From positions 310,001-374,000 of the forward strand of contig JANEZZ010000310.1 in the NCBI GenBank assembly GCA_026122225.1: DNA of 64,000 nucleotides, written 5' to 3'. The stretch comes from Heloderma charlesbogerti (taxonomy: Eukaryota > Chordata > Lepidosauria > Squamata > Helodermatidae). Of the stretch, positions 13,601 through 28,600 are shown piece by piece. The notes below the pieces were generated by a model that saw only the letters and a list, made by a program, of their open reading frames with translations, was not told the DNA's origin and ran no database searches. Each line of letters begins with the position of its first letter. The first letter of the stretch is position 1. The position numbers and the translations under genes are program-made.

Positions 13601-16600
13601 GAGCGCCTCCAGCAGCACCAGACAGGCTGCTTAACAAGATCAGCCTCAGATGGCCTTCTCTCTGTCCCATCAGCCAGGACAGCTAGACTGGTGGGGACGA
13701 GGGAGAGGGCCTTTTCTGTGGTGGCCCCCACTCTGTGGAACTCCCTCCCTAGGGAACTCCGTCATGCCCCCTCTTTAATGAGCTTCCGTCGTGCATTAAA
13801 AACGTTGTTGTTCAGGCAGGCATTTGGGGTGGGTTAGGGTATTTTAGAAAATGTTTTTATTGTAGAATTTTATTGTTTTAAACTGTTTTTATTGTATGTT
13901 GTGCATTGCCCAGAGTGACTGGGTGACCGGCCAGATGGGCGATTAATAAAGTTAATAATAAATAAATAAATAAATAAAAGCTCACAAACACAAATCAAGT
14001 CATACATGCTGTGTAACTCCATCAAATCAAGAAAGAATTGGATTTCCCAGTGACAGACAGCCCTGCCTACAAGTGGCTCTTAGGACCCAACTGGTCTGCG
14101 GTCATGAAACTATTCAGAAACGTCTCCTCTCTCCTTTAAAAAAGCCATGGAGATCACTCTCTCCATGGTAGCCACCGCACAGAAGTCACAGGAATTTCAT
14201 GCCAAAGGCAGGAGTGAAAACCCCACCCACAACTTAAATCATGCTCAAAGAAACAAAATGGAGCCAAAACAAAAATGCAGACCCGGTGGCAAGGCAAGAT
14301 AGTAGGCAACGCACTGCCATTCCCTAAGCTATGATTTGCTGGTAGCGTGGCAAAAAGGGGCACATAAACGCAGTGTGTAGTCTGACGTACAACATAGAAT
14401 AAACAATGATAAAAATAAAAATCTGGAAGGGTAGCATAAAGTACATGAAGTAAAAACAGATGCAAAGAGTAGTGACAACATAGCTTCAATAAATATTGCT
14501 TGTGTAGGAGTGTCTTATGTAAAAGAGATGGAGATAAAGGAGCCATAGGGTAATACCCACAGTGGTTATTCCTCACAAAGAGGTTACCCCCAAATTAGCA
14601 ATGTGCAGTTGAATGAAACAGGTATTATGCTGAAAAATACATGGGAGAAAAAGTAACTCCACTGACAGTGTGCAGTGGCAGTATACTATAAAGGTCATAG
14701 TCATTAACAGAGATCTGAATGTTGTACCTACAAAGGGACCAGCACTGTCTGGACGAAGCTGGCTAATTAACACTAAGTTACACTGGAAACTTATCAAGGC
14801 TTTTCTACTGCACGGAAAGACCAGCTCACAAGAACAGCTGATAGAATGCTTGGCGAATGCCAATCCAGTTTTTAAACAGGGCATTGGGCAGCTGAGGCCA
14901 GCATTATTTTGACTGATGGAGCTAAACCCAAATTCTTCAAAGCCTGACACATTCCACATGCTATCAGAGACCCAGTGGCTAAGGAACTGGAAAGACTACA
15001 AAGAATGGACTACAAAATGGGAGTGGAAGACACCTATTGTTCTTGTAATGAAAAACAAAATGGATTAGTATGGATTTGTGGTGACTGCAAGGTGACTATT
15101 AAGTCTATGTTGAAGACAGACGAGTACTCCTTGCCTCAAATTGAGGATATTTTCCTATCGTTAGCCAGAGAAACAACATCAAGCAAATTGCATCTCACAC
15201 AGACTTATCTCCAGTCATGGAAGCCTCTGACCATCAACAGTGAAAAGGGATTATCCTAATATAATCAGATTTGTATTTGGAGTGGCATCTGTACCTGCCA
15301 TTTGACTGAGGACCATAGATCTGGTACCAGTTTTGGTACTAACTAGATAACATAACTGTTACAGAATCCAGTGATATGGATCATCTGAAGAATCTGCCAC
15401 AAGTTCAAGAGACTGAAAGAATATGGACTATGAGGAAACCATGATGTTAGTTCTTTGAGAATCAGTTGCACACTGTGGACATACTACAGATGTCAAACAA
15501 CATCTGTCAAAGCTATGTCACAAGCCATTCTTGAGGGCACCTCACCCAGAGAACATACCACAGGTTTGTTCATTCATTGGGTTTCTCAACTATTACCATT
15601 TTTTTCCAATTTAGCAATGGTCCTCTACCCACTGAATCAATTACTCCAGAAAGGAAAATACTGGAAATGGACTAAGCAATGTGAACATGGCTTTCAGCAG
15701 TCAAAAGAATTTGTCACTTCAAAGTAAGTGTTGACACATTAGAACCCAGAATTTGAAATCACTCTGACATGTGATGCTACAAGCTTATAGATTTAGAACA
15801 GTGGTGTCCTTTCTAATGCCAGATGGAGAAGAGCATTCTGCAGAGCATAATCATGTCCAAGATAATAGATCAGGAGGTTTGAGCCTGGTAAGTTAGGAAA
15901 TGCATTTCAATTACATACTACAAACACTTCCTGTCCGTTTTCCATCCCAAAGATAACTGCTGCCTGTATTCAAAGATGGGCTTTGTTTTAAGAGGCTCAG
16001 AATTATGATGTTAAATTTAAAGGAACAATGCTTTAGCAACAGTACTGTAATACAGATGGCCTTTCACAACTGCCGTTACAAGAGATGGATGAAGATACAA
16101 AACAGCAAGTTGGACTCACAGCTGTTGAGATGTTCAACATGACACAAACTGGTATCCTGTCAATTATGTCTCCAGTACTGAGATGAGCAAACATTTTATC
16201 TCAGAGATGAGCAGACTGAACCGTTAGTCAAGAACTGCTCCGTCTCTCACCAGGTACAAAATTTGCCTGAATTTGCACCACTTTATCCATAGAACTAACC
16301 AACAGCTCCCTGGGAACACATTCACCTGGACTTTGCAAGCCTATTTTTTGGCATGGTGGTGGAGGGATATTCTAAAAGGCCAGAAGTATTCTGCATGTGA
16401 TCCACAACTTCACTGAGCACCAACTCAGAAACCTTTTTGCTTGAGCAGACTTGCCTATACAACTGGTAACTGAAAACAGCTCTGAATTTTTATCAATGTA
16501 ACTCCAAACCTTTATGAAACCAAATGGCATCAAGCACGTGACATCAGCACCATATCATCCAGTGATGAATGGGTTGGCAGAACGCTTTACCCAAATCATG

Positions 16601-19600
16601 AAACATGCTTTGAGAGCTGCAGAAGAGCAGCTGGGCTTTCTGTTGGTATATAAGAATGCTACACAGGTGTCACTCAAAATACCTTGCAGCTTGTTTCAGG
16701 GCCGTAATCTCAGATCCCGATAGGATCTGTTAAAACCTGACCTGTATGGGGATGTTCTCAACAAGCAGGCTGATCAAGTAAAGCACTGGGGGCACTCTTC
16801 TGTTAAAGAAGTGCAGATAGGTCAGCTTAAGCATACAGAGGAAATACAGAAATGGATTCCAGGTACTACTCAAAGTGCAAGAAAACCATATTCTTATGAA
16901 GTCACCGTCACACCTGATGTAACTTAGCATCGCCACACTGAGGAAGTATGAAAATCATCTTCACACAACTGTTTAGCACAACTTACACAAGGTTTGGTAG
17001 ATCCAACCAGCTGGCATGCAGCCCCCAGAAGCGCTAAGGGAATGTGGTCCTCGGGCTGAAAAGCGGTTCCCTTACACCAGGGGGCTTCTTTATCTCTGTG
17101 TAGGCTAGTCCAGAAACAAACAAGCATGTATGCCTAATAAGCAGTTAGTACAGTGTTATGTCCACAAGTTATTAATGGGACACACAGGCATAGCAGGTGC
17201 TTCAGTATATACCTGTAGTAAATAATAAACTACATTAACAAGCAAGAATCTCCACTAACCCCTAAAAGCCTGAATAAAAGTGCTTTTGCTTGACTATGCA
17301 GCTCCGAAGCCATCACGGAAGAGGCCTTCAGAACAAAACCATCGGAAAAATCAAGTGGCTGCCATGGAGTGTGCAGTTCATTTTTATTTATTCAGAACGT
17401 GCGTATACCGCCCTTCATCCAATTAATTCCACAGTGGTAAGCAGCTGTATCGTCATTCTAACCCATCCACCCATGGACTATTTTTCAAGACATCTGGCAA
17501 GTTCTCCTTACCTCAAAGATAATGGACTGATTATTCTTTTTGAGGTAGAAGGCAAAGACGTATGTGTACATGAGTGTGGCACGACACTGGCAGAGGACAT
17601 CGACTGCTTTCTTCAGGAACTGGACCTCGATCCACGACATGTTGTGCTGCTGCATCTCCTCCATTTTCTGCTTGACTTGGGCATAGAGTTTGTGCTCAAA
17701 GCGCAGGCTCTGCATGTGGTTCATGTAACGGTTGCAGTAGAAGAGGTACCTCTGCAGGGCTGCTCTGGATCGCTGCGTTAATTCCCATTAGGGAAAAAGA
17801 AAATCAATAGTTAAAACACAGTAAATAGCAGAGGGCTCTTGCTATAAAGGAGGAATCCAAGGCAAATGACAGAGCAAAGTGTTTTACTCAATTCAACAGG
17901 TCCCACAATATTCTTGTACATAGGAAGGGAAGGTAAGTGCTGTTTGCCCCAAGCCTGATTCCCCTTAGCACTATGTAACACAGCCAGGGAAGGTTTCAAG
18001 AGGGTAGGATAAACAATAAATGTCCTCTGCAAGCCCCAAAGAGCACAAGGCTCCTTTCCAGGTTATCTATTAGTGACTTAGGATACACTGCAAGATTTTG
18101 TGGCAATTCCCCAGTTGTCGCTTTTATTTGGTAAACTGCATGTACCCCATTATTCAATGACCAAATATGTTTATTTTTCCAGGTAAAGGTCTGCCTGGCA
18201 GCAAAAATACAGTGTGCAGCCATAGCAGAACATGGTAAAAGAAATCACCTAGATGGAAATGATAACATAGGATATTCATCATGTGGAAAGCATCTCTCAG
18301 AGCTAAGGAGCTGTCAAAAAGGACTAGGATGGTATGATGCTGCTTAAAGAAGGGGTGAGGGAGGGAAGGAAAATATTAATGCTCCAATTAATGCTTCCAA
18401 TACTCCACAGTTTTACAAGTCAGCCAGAATTTCGACATCCGGAAGCAATTACAAAACAGATCGGCCTCTTGGATCAAAGTCTAACAGTTCTGTGGAACTT
18501 AGCTTGGAAGCTAGCAATGGTCAACGTTCACTTGAAGTGGTCAATGTTCACTTGTTCAACAGGAAAATGTGAACAAAGCAAGACAGCTAATACAAAGCAT
18601 CCCACTGAAGCAGATTATCTTGAGCACCAAGAGTTATGGACTCACCTCTTGGGCATCTCTTGCTGCTTTTGCATCATCCTCATTGTAGCGATTACAGTTG
18701 TACCTGAAAAAAGTTTTTGTTTTAATGAACACGGAGGTTTCTAAACCTGCCGCTCTCTTGTTTCTAGCACTCTGGGGCTCTGAAACAGTATTCTTTCACC
18801 AGTATATCACTGGACTCATGAGGTTAAACCCCTCTGATAACTTTGGTAGCCTCCAGAGCATTTAAGAACATAGGAAGAGCCATGCTGGATCAGACCATGG
18901 CTCCATCTAGTCCAGCATTCTGTTCACAGTGGCCAGCCAGCTGCCCACAGGAAACCCACAAGGAGGACATGAGTGCAATAGCACCCTCCGGCCCATGTTC
19001 CCCAGCCAAGTGGTGTGCACAGGTGTACTGCCTCTGATACTGGAGGTAACACATAGCCATCAGGACTAGTAGCCATTGATAGCTTTCTCCTCCAGAAATT
19101 TATCTAACCCCCTTTTAAAGCCATCCAATTTGGTGGCCGTCATTACATGTTGTGGTAGCGAATTCCATAGTTTAACTATGCACTGAGTGAAGTCCTTTCT
19201 GTCCTGAATCTCCCACCAATCAACTTCATGGGATGACCCCGGGTTCTAGTATTGTGAGAGGGAGAAAAAATGTCTCCCAATCCACATTTTCCACACCATG
19301 TATAATTTTGTACACCAGAGGCTCACCATGGAACAGCCCAGGTCTTCTCACTCTAAAAAGTACAGGATGGAAAGGAGAGCTCTTTCATGCACACACATCA
19401 GCTACTACTTTATGATTCTTTATTCTTCCAGAGGAAATCTTTATGTGGAGTACAGAAACGAAATTCAGCAGTACGATTACACTCACCAAGACAGCTCGAG
19501 AAGCATTTGTTTAAACATACCAGGCAGACCCATGCGGCTCCCAAGGGCCAAGACACACCCAGCAGAATTCTGCTTTACAATTCTGGTTCCGACAGACCAT

Positions 19601-22600
19601 GTGATTGCAGCCGCCATCCTTTTCTATGGTCACATGGCATTTGGGGCATTCCTGCAAAGAGTATAAAGAGTTGTGAGAATAAAAACAGACAAGTGACTCC
19701 CAACTTAAAAAAAAAAAAGAGGATGAGGGGAATGCAGACAGTGACTTGATGGTATAAAAGTTTGAAGGAGTAACTCTTCTGACTGAACACTCAGCTGTTG
19801 CCTGGCTTCCCATTGCTCCCTCAGCAGTCTAGTTAAAAGATGGTCTTACAGCAACAGTGACACAGACAACTGTTCAATGCCAGTATTATTTATTATTATC
19901 ACATTTATATCCTGCCTTTTTTCTTTCCAAGGAACCCAAGGCGATGTACACAATCCTCCTCCTCTCCATTTTATCCTCACAACAACCCTGTAAAGTAGGT
20001 TGGGCTGAGAGTCTGTGACTGGCCCAAAGTCACCCAGTGAGCTTCCATGGCTGAGTGGGGACTAGAACCCGATCTCCTGGCTCCCAGTCCAACACTCTAG
20101 CCACTACTACAACACACTGGCTCTCACACTAGTAATTCCACTTCTTCCAGTTCATGTGATGGTTTTCATAGGAAACAATCTGCAAGTAGCATAGCTCATA
20201 AGTTGGACATTGATGTATGTATGTAGGCTCACCTTCAGTCCTTAATATGAAACACATTCTGGATTTGCTGATTTAAGCCCACAGGGACTAGCTGAGTAAA
20301 TATTTAACTTCTACCTACTTTGAATGAACACACTCTGAGGAAGGACTGTAGCTCAGTGGTAGAGCACATGCTTTGCATGCAAAAGATCCAAGGTTCAATC
20401 CCTGGCATCTCCAACTACAGTTGAGAAAGACCCTGGAGAGCCACTGCCAGGCAGCACAGACAGTACTGAGCTACATGGACCAATGGGCTGACATGGCATA
20501 AACCAGCTTCTTATGTTCCTATACTCAGCAAACTGCACATGTGTAAGTATATTCATCCTATATTGTACTCCAGTGTTTTCCAGTTTGGTAGCTTCCTTCT
20601 ATTTAGGTTACAAACCCTCACTTTACACCAATGCTAGACTGAAGCATAGCGTACTGGTACCTTTTGGCTTTACTGTTATTTTGAGCTGAAAGGAGAGGAA
20701 ACTGCAGCCTCATTATTTACACGCAGGAATTGCCACTCACTACCCACAAATGAAGGTGCAAGATTTGGCATCTCTGAAAGGGAAAAGCAGTTCTGCTAAT
20801 GTAAACCTTTGAGCACTTATGGTTTTGTGAGAAACTGAAGCCACCAAACCTTGGTGTTTGCTGCAATCCAATTGGAAGTTTCACTGTCGTCATCACACTT
20901 CTTAATCCACTTCTTTAACCACTGTTAGGAGAGAAAGAAAATAATTGTTCCAAAGGTGTAATTGCAAGGTATTTAAATCATCAGTTAACATCAAATGTAA
21001 AAGGTTACCTACAAACATATATATGCAGTTCACAGACTCCTTGGAATAAACACCTGTACAAATTCTATCCTGCAATGCAAACTCTGACCTTTCAGAGCCA
21101 AGACATAACACCAGGATGCCAATATTCTCATACAATTGCTAATAAACCTAGGTGTCTGAATACTCAATCCAGGAGGAGAATGGTTCAGAAGATAATCTCT
21201 AATCATTCTTTCCTGAACAATCAAGACTCTATTTATATTCTTTTCTGTACATTTGTATGAAATGGCTTCCAGATGGGAACAAACATCCATACGAAATGAA
21301 AGATTGCTTTTTTTCTGGCTATGGCCAAATTTCTTCTCAATTATTCAGACTTCTATTCCATATATCCAAAGGGTTCCGGTGGATTACACGTAACTTGTGG
21401 CAGCCTTCCCCAACCTAGTGCCTTTATACTCAAACTTCCAGTCTTCCTGACCACTGACCATGCTGGCTGGGACAGACAGGAGTTGAAGACCAAAACATCA
21501 GGAAGGCATCAGGCTGCGGAAGGCTGACTTAAGGTAAACTAACAAGATGCTGTCACACAAGATGTCCCTGTTTTGACACTCTGAATGGCAGCTTTGCCAA
21601 TTACCATAAAGGCCCTTTACCACACTACTACTGTGATATTTAAGCAGCAAGACTCCATTACTTTGCCACTCCTCTGCTCCACACAACTGAGGGAGAATGT
21701 TTAAAGTGCTCACCTTGCACTTAACAGGATCATGCCAGTTTTCACCACAGTTAAAGCTGGAAAATAAAAAGATGTACACATCACAGGATCTACAGTTAAG
21801 CAACACCAACACCTGAAAGTTTACTGTATTGCAAGCCTGTGCAACTGCGACACACCAAGCCAAACAGCCTACAGACCACATATTCTGGCTTGCCAGGTGC
21901 TTGACATTCCTCAGTTTTGCAATCCCAGGCAGGCAACAAAAAAGAGAAGAGGGAACAGAGATTTATCAGACCCTGAGCAGACCATGTTCAGTTTGCTGGT
22001 CATATGCTGCAGCTTAGGCCTGCTATATTGCACAGTATGTCTAGGCCAGGGACTAGCTACTGCCACTTAGATGGTTTTGGGCCACTTAAGCTAACACAAG
22101 AAATGCTTCCTTACCAAAACTGACGGCCACATTTACAGCGAACAGGCTTAGCATCAGGATACTGTACTTTAACAACATGGTGGCAATCTGGAGCAGGACA
22201 CCATTTTAACAGTCGATTGCACTAGAGAGAAAAACGTATCAGATCTTGACATGGAGAAAGATGAGAACAAAGATTGCAATCCCATACATACTTACCCAGG
22301 AGTAAGTCTCACTGAATTCAATGGGGCTTACTTCTGAGTAGACATGTACAGGATTGCATTGAGAGATATCAAGTTACAGAATGGCCCTCTCCTTCCATGC
22401 CCCCAGAAGTCTCCTTTTATCCAAAGCTTCATTTCACCTTTACAGAGAAATGTCACCATTCCCCCATTTTGCCAAAGAGAAATATCCTCGCTCTCCCACC
22501 TACCCACCATCCACGTTCCTGCACAGATAAGGCCATTTCACAAAATCAGTTATAAAGTTAGAACGGAGCCCTACCATTATCTAGGCTGCCCTCTTAAACA

Positions 22601-25600
22601 GAACCAACTCCAGCTAATCCATTTTGGGTGCAATCCTATGCATGTTTAGACAGAAAAAGACCCACAACTCCCAGAATGCTCCAGCCAGCCATTGTAGACC
22701 TTTTTTTCCTGTCTAAACATGCACAGGATTATGCCTTTAGTCTCCCAGCAACCTTCCTAACTGCTACCCTACACAGACTACAAAAATGTGTACTTAAACT
22801 AATAAGCAAATGTAAGCCAACAAAAATAGCTAATGGGACTCTATCTGCCTACACATCATAAGGGCATTTTGTTTGTTTAAGCTAGGGCTGCAGAACCCCA
22901 GGCCTGTAGGCAAAATTTAGCCCACTTGCGATCCCAGTCCAGCTCTCCGCAGTTCCCCAGATGCCACCTCCTCTTCCCTGACCACCGATCGTTTGGTAGT
23001 CTCCTGAGTTCTCAGTTTCCCCCCACTCCCACATTCTAAACGGGTGAAATGCCTCTCCTAAGGCTTGTTTTTTTAATGGACCCACCCCATTTTGCCTTCA
23101 GCCCCACCCATCACTGGAATGTGGCCTCTGAGGGCTTCTCCTAAATTGAATTTGGTCCTTGGGTTGAAAGAGGTTCAATGACCCTGGTTTGAGCTTTAAA
23201 CCAAGACAAATGTTGAATTTCAGCTCAAAGTAAGCAAGCAGGCGGCCAAAGCAGTGTGCATCAACATGTGGCCTGCTCCTATTTGCCTTCTGTTCAGGAT
23301 CCAACCAGGGGGCTAAGCCCCATCTTCATCAGTCTATGGCACCAGGCCAGGCACATTCACAAGGACCACACTGAAAGCCACGTGTGGCCTGCTGTGATTT
23401 TGCAGCCCTCTTCAGATTAAGCACCACTGGCATTTTACAAATGGAATTCTTAAATGCTTTGAGACCACTGAGAACTTGGCCAGCAGGGGTGCTTATGCAT
23501 GTATTTATTTAAACAGATCTGGCTATTTATTTATTTTTAAGAGATGTGGTTAGGTATCACCTGGGTGTAACGTTGGATTCAGTTCACAAGCAACCATTCC
23601 AAGTTTCTATGAAGACACAAGTATCTAGTGCCTAGGTTTTCTCCAAAGACTGGCCATGAATCAAGTGGTTAAAATGCCCTGCTGCAAGATCAGTAATGTA
23701 CATTCAGAAACGATTACCTTCTCTAATCTCCTGAAAAGCTGTCTAAAGCCAGCGATTGCGATCTCAGATTTTTCCTCCATAAGCAACGTTACAGCTTAAA
23801 ATGCTTTCCTATCTGAAGTAGCACTCTAGCTAAAAACATTTTCACCTATTACTACTAGTCAGGCTGACTGACTATTACTACTACTGCTACAGCAGCACCA
23901 AAAGCTTACTGCTGAATCTCAAACTGAGCCTCCGTAAACTCTACATTGTTTGTTAACAAGCCAAAAAAACTATCCCCCAACAACTGTCCAAAATTTGAAC
24001 CCAAACTGTAATCAATTATCCACAAATGCCTGCTGTAAAAGAAAAGAGAAACAGGGACAACTCCCCAATGTCACTCAATTCCTTCAGCATATAGTTTTAA
24101 ATTGAACACTCACCTCTACAAAACTATTAGTTATTAAATGCTGGTACTTTAATTTAACTTTTGAATCTGTGATCAGGCGCCTGTAAAGAGAAGAGAAAAA
24201 GAACATTTCATTGAGAACACTCATTTCTTGAATTCAAGAACTGGTTGCCTATAATAGCTATAATGTTTGGCAGAAGCCAAACATTTTTTCCTTTAACAGA
24301 TTACACTATTATTTTCCCAGCATTTTAAAGGCATGCAGTCTTTTTTACTCGACTCCTTCATTTAGAAGCAGAAATGAATGCTCTGCTGCCACCCCCCACC
24401 CCCCCGCTTTAGGACCAGATTTTATTTCTTCCCAGTTGCTTATTTCTACTCCGCATTATTTGCATACCTGTCAGATTTTCCTTCAGAGAACCCCGAGTAG
24501 TGTTTCAAATATCAATTATGTTTAATCTTCAGTTTGATCCCAAAGTCAGTCAGTGGATGGACACTCAACATGGTACTTGCTCGGTCATAAGCAAAGAGAA
24601 AGCAGTTTGGAAGGGAGGGGTCACTCAGCTCTACTTCTCCGTGTCATCTGAATCAGGTGACGCTGTGGAGATGATGCACCACTGTCTGGACTCGGTAATG
24701 GGATGACGGGCCAACAGACTGAAGCTGGAACCTGACAAGTCTGAGATGCTGTGGGTAGCTGCTTCCTAGGTCTGGGAAATAAGTTGGTGTTCAACTGGTT
24801 CTGGATGGGGTTGCACTCCACATAAAGGAACTGGTATGCAGCTTGGGGGTGTTTTTTGATCCAACACTGTCACTACAGACCCAAGTGGCCTCAATGAGTC
24901 GCAACACATTTTACTAGGTTTGGCTGGTTCACCAGCAACAGCCTTCCTGGACAGGGATATAGCCTGGCTACCTCAATCCATGTTCTGGAAAGCTCCAGGA
25001 TGGATTATTGTAATGTGTTATATGTGGGGCAAACTGGAAGCTTCAACTGATACAGAATCCAGCTGCTAAATTTCTCCCTGGCTTACCCTAGGTGGAGCCA
25101 GATTAAACCAATTCTAAAGGAATTACACTGGCTCCCTATTTGTTACCAAGGCCAATTTAAGGTGGTAGTGCTTACCTTCAAAGCCCTAAATGGCTTTGAA
25201 CACAAATATCTGAAGGAGTGGCTCCTCCCATGCCATCCTGCCTGTGCATTTAAGATCATTAGGGGTTCTCTCCCAAATTCCATTGTTAGGAGACATGCCT
25301 TATGCATTTACAAAAGACAGGGCCTTCTCTATGGTGGCACTCTTGACTCTGGAATGCCTTCCCAAGAGAGGTACAGCTAGCACAAACACTGTATTCCTTT
25401 TGGCACCAGGTCAGAACATTTTTTATTTGGCAGGAATGTTAAATAGAGTGTTTTTCCACTGGTTGAAGGGTTTTATGCCTCTCAATGTTATTGTACTGAT
25501 GTTTACATTTTTGTTGAATTGCTGTATTTCATTTTAATCCCATGTAAACTGCCCTGGGATTCTCTGTGGATGTAGCAGAGGTTTAGAAATTAAAAATAAA

Positions 25601-28600
25601 ATAAAACGCTAAGTAGTATAACTATCATGGCAAGACTGTTTAACACTGAACGTTTTCCATAAACCACAAGATGAGAACAGTTTTAAGTAGATTTCATGCA
25701 TTACTGAAGATATTGGTGTGTGGATAATAACTGCACAGTGTGATTGCTGAAGGACCTTAACAAAAATCAAGACTTCGAATGTAGTATTCAGTGTCAGTTT
25801 AACATATGCTCTACAGCTGTAACAATGTAGGCAATCCTGCTCTGAAACAAATATGCAAAGCAATACATTCATCATAATCCTAGAGTTCTGTGACAATCGC
25901 ATTTCCTTCATGAAAGTCCTGATGGTTATCCAAAACGTGAATGTTTAATCTTCTGATTAATGCTATAAGCAACCTCCAGGTACAGAGACAGTAAGCTACT
26001 GAACACAAACGGATGATTGTGGGGTTCCATGGGGCACCTGGACAGCTGCTGCAGGAAACAGGATGCTGGCTTAGTTGGACTTGGGGTCTGATCCTGAAGG
26101 GCTGCTCTTATATTCTGCAATCAATTTGTTCCATCAACTAACCAAAGTATTAAGTGTGGAGCTCTGTTCAAGCAGCTTTGCATATAGGCATTTTGAGAGA
26201 TATGGCCCACATTCAAAGGCTAAGAACAAACATACCATTGACTTTCCAGGAAAATACCAGGCTACGCCAAGTATAGTGAGAGGTTTAGATGGCAGCCTTA
26301 TGGAGCGAGTTGCAAAGTAGGTGCGCCATCACAGAAAGCTACATTTTGGTCCCAACTAGTCTGAGCGACAGACGAAACTTGGAGCAAAGCCTTAAAATTT
26401 GGGGGCTCATATGGGCACAGGCACTTTGAAAGCACCATGCAGCCTGGTATTAGCATATCTTTTACAGACAATAACTAGCCCCTTGAATGTAGTCCAGAAG
26501 GTAACAGGATGTCTGTGAAAACTTCAGAACACTCACGTCACACACTCCCTGCTGCTAACATTCACTAAAATGCCAAGCAGCTGAAACTTGTGCTAGCTGA
26601 AGCTTCTAGATCCTTTTCAAGAACAGCCCCACCACACAGGCACATTACAGCAATTGATGCACGAGGTTACTAAGGAATGCATGATAAAGGCTTCTTCCTT
26701 GGGTGGGGTGCAGCCACTGAATCAATTGTGATGGTACAAAGTGCTCCTGGCTGCAGGAGCAAAGCCAGATCAAGGACCACTGCCAAATTGCAAACCTGCT
26801 CTTTCAGGCAAACTGTGACCCTGTCTACAGCAGGCAAATTTCACTTCCCCTAGGTAGAACAGGCCACCTGCTATCACAACCTCTGACTTATTTGGATTCA
26901 GACTCAGTTTCCCCCCACATTCATCCAATCCACTAAGCCACCGATTGAGGGATGAGCAGTGCTTCTGGGTCAGATGAAAGAGAGAGCTATGCAGCAGCAA
27001 GTTGATGACACCTCACTCCAAACCTTCAGACTGTCTCTCCTAGTGGTTTCTCATAGAAGTCATATAGTACTGGAAACACAATGGAACTTTGATAACCAAT
27101 AGAAGATTAAGGACATTTGTTTCCAGGCTGGTTTTAACATTTAAAGCTTTGAACAATCTGGAACCAGGACGCCTGACGGCTGCCTCTTCCCATAAATCCC
27201 TACCCAAATGCTCAGGTCAGCTTCAAAGGCCCAGCTCTATGTCCCACCACCACCTGAAGTACAGTGGGTAGGAATACAAAAGACAGGGCCATTTTGGTTG
27301 TAGCATCTCAGTTCTGGAACACCCCATTCCCAAGGGAGGCCACCTGACTGACTCCACCGCTTCCAATCTTCCAGTGAATGGTAAAGAATTACTATTTCAG
27401 AAGGCTCTTTTGGAGGAGAGTGCATATCAGTCCCATGTAGGATGCTGTGGCTGATGCCAACATTTTCTGCTGATGCTTTTGCTACTTTGAGAGGAGGGGT
27501 GAGATGGTTTTTTTAAAAATATATATTTTCAGTGCATTTTATATTGTTTTCATTTGTGACAAAAGGCACAATAAAAATCATTTGAACAATGAACTTCACG
27601 GGACAGCTGTCAGCTGGGAGAACATGAGACTCTCGATACCACCTTCTGAGATCATGTAGTCAGAATATCTGCAAATCAGTGTTTTGCACTCCCAACATGT
27701 TCTAGCAGATTGTCCAGAAGAAGTTGACAATCAATAGTGTTGACCACCACTGATACACCTAGCAATACCCAACAGGGTCACATTACCCTTTTCATCTCCA
27801 GGTGGGGACTGCCTACGTACATGGACAACCAAAATTATCTCAGTCCCAAACCATGGCCTGAAGCATGCCTGCAATGAATATTTTGTCAGACTGACTTAAA
27901 ACATTTTAACCTACTTTTCAGCCAAACAGGCCCTTAGAGCGGCTTATAGAAGATCAACAATGACCAAAACAGTCTCTACCCTCAGGCTTACAATCTAAAA
28001 AGACAACATACAAGAGGAAAGGGAGGGAAGAGTAAAACAAGTACACTCGTCTCCAGTTCTTAGGAATTGACTGGCTTGAATGAAAACAATTCAGGGAGGG
28101 AGAGGCCAAACGGACCTGGTCTCTCACCAGAGTTAATGGAGCAGCTCAATAATATTAAATTGCAAGGCATGTTTTTTTCATGACACAGCAATGGAAATCT
28201 ATTTTTTTAAATGTAAGATAGAACGCAACGACAGAAATACTGCATCGTACTATGATGTATTTTAGTACTGATTTTATCTGACAAGAAGCAGTAAGACATA
28301 CTAAATTTCTTCTCCATTAACAGAAAACTGTTCAAAAGTCAGACATATTCAGTGGGTGAGGGAATATGGGGACACCTCTTTGCGTTTCTGATGTCGATAG
28401 CCTCCTCCCACTGTGGGAGACCTCAGCACTGCTGGCTAATGAATAAAGCTTTGCTCCTTTAAGACAGCCACTGTCAAGCTTTCGGTCTTCAGATAACCTT
28501 TTCCCCAGATTGATGCAACTGCTGAGTTGCAAAGAATTTGGGGGCATGCTGTAGGGCCACCTTCCCCAACCTCGTAGTCCAAAACATCTGGAGGGCACAA

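Noticed and set aside
11237..13837. 866-codon frame as a host gene
   Set aside because: Its endonuclease and reverse-transcriptase motifs, TAAA tail and sister copies in the window show it is a LINE.
17290..17781. 163-codon frame on the plus strand
   Set aside because: It overlaps ARIH1 exon 12 in antisense; the minus-strand reading is the conserved protein.
20338..20410. tRNA gene call from A and B boxes
   Set aside because: The tRNA-like head continues into a SINE body and tail and recurs as degraded copies; it is a retroposon.
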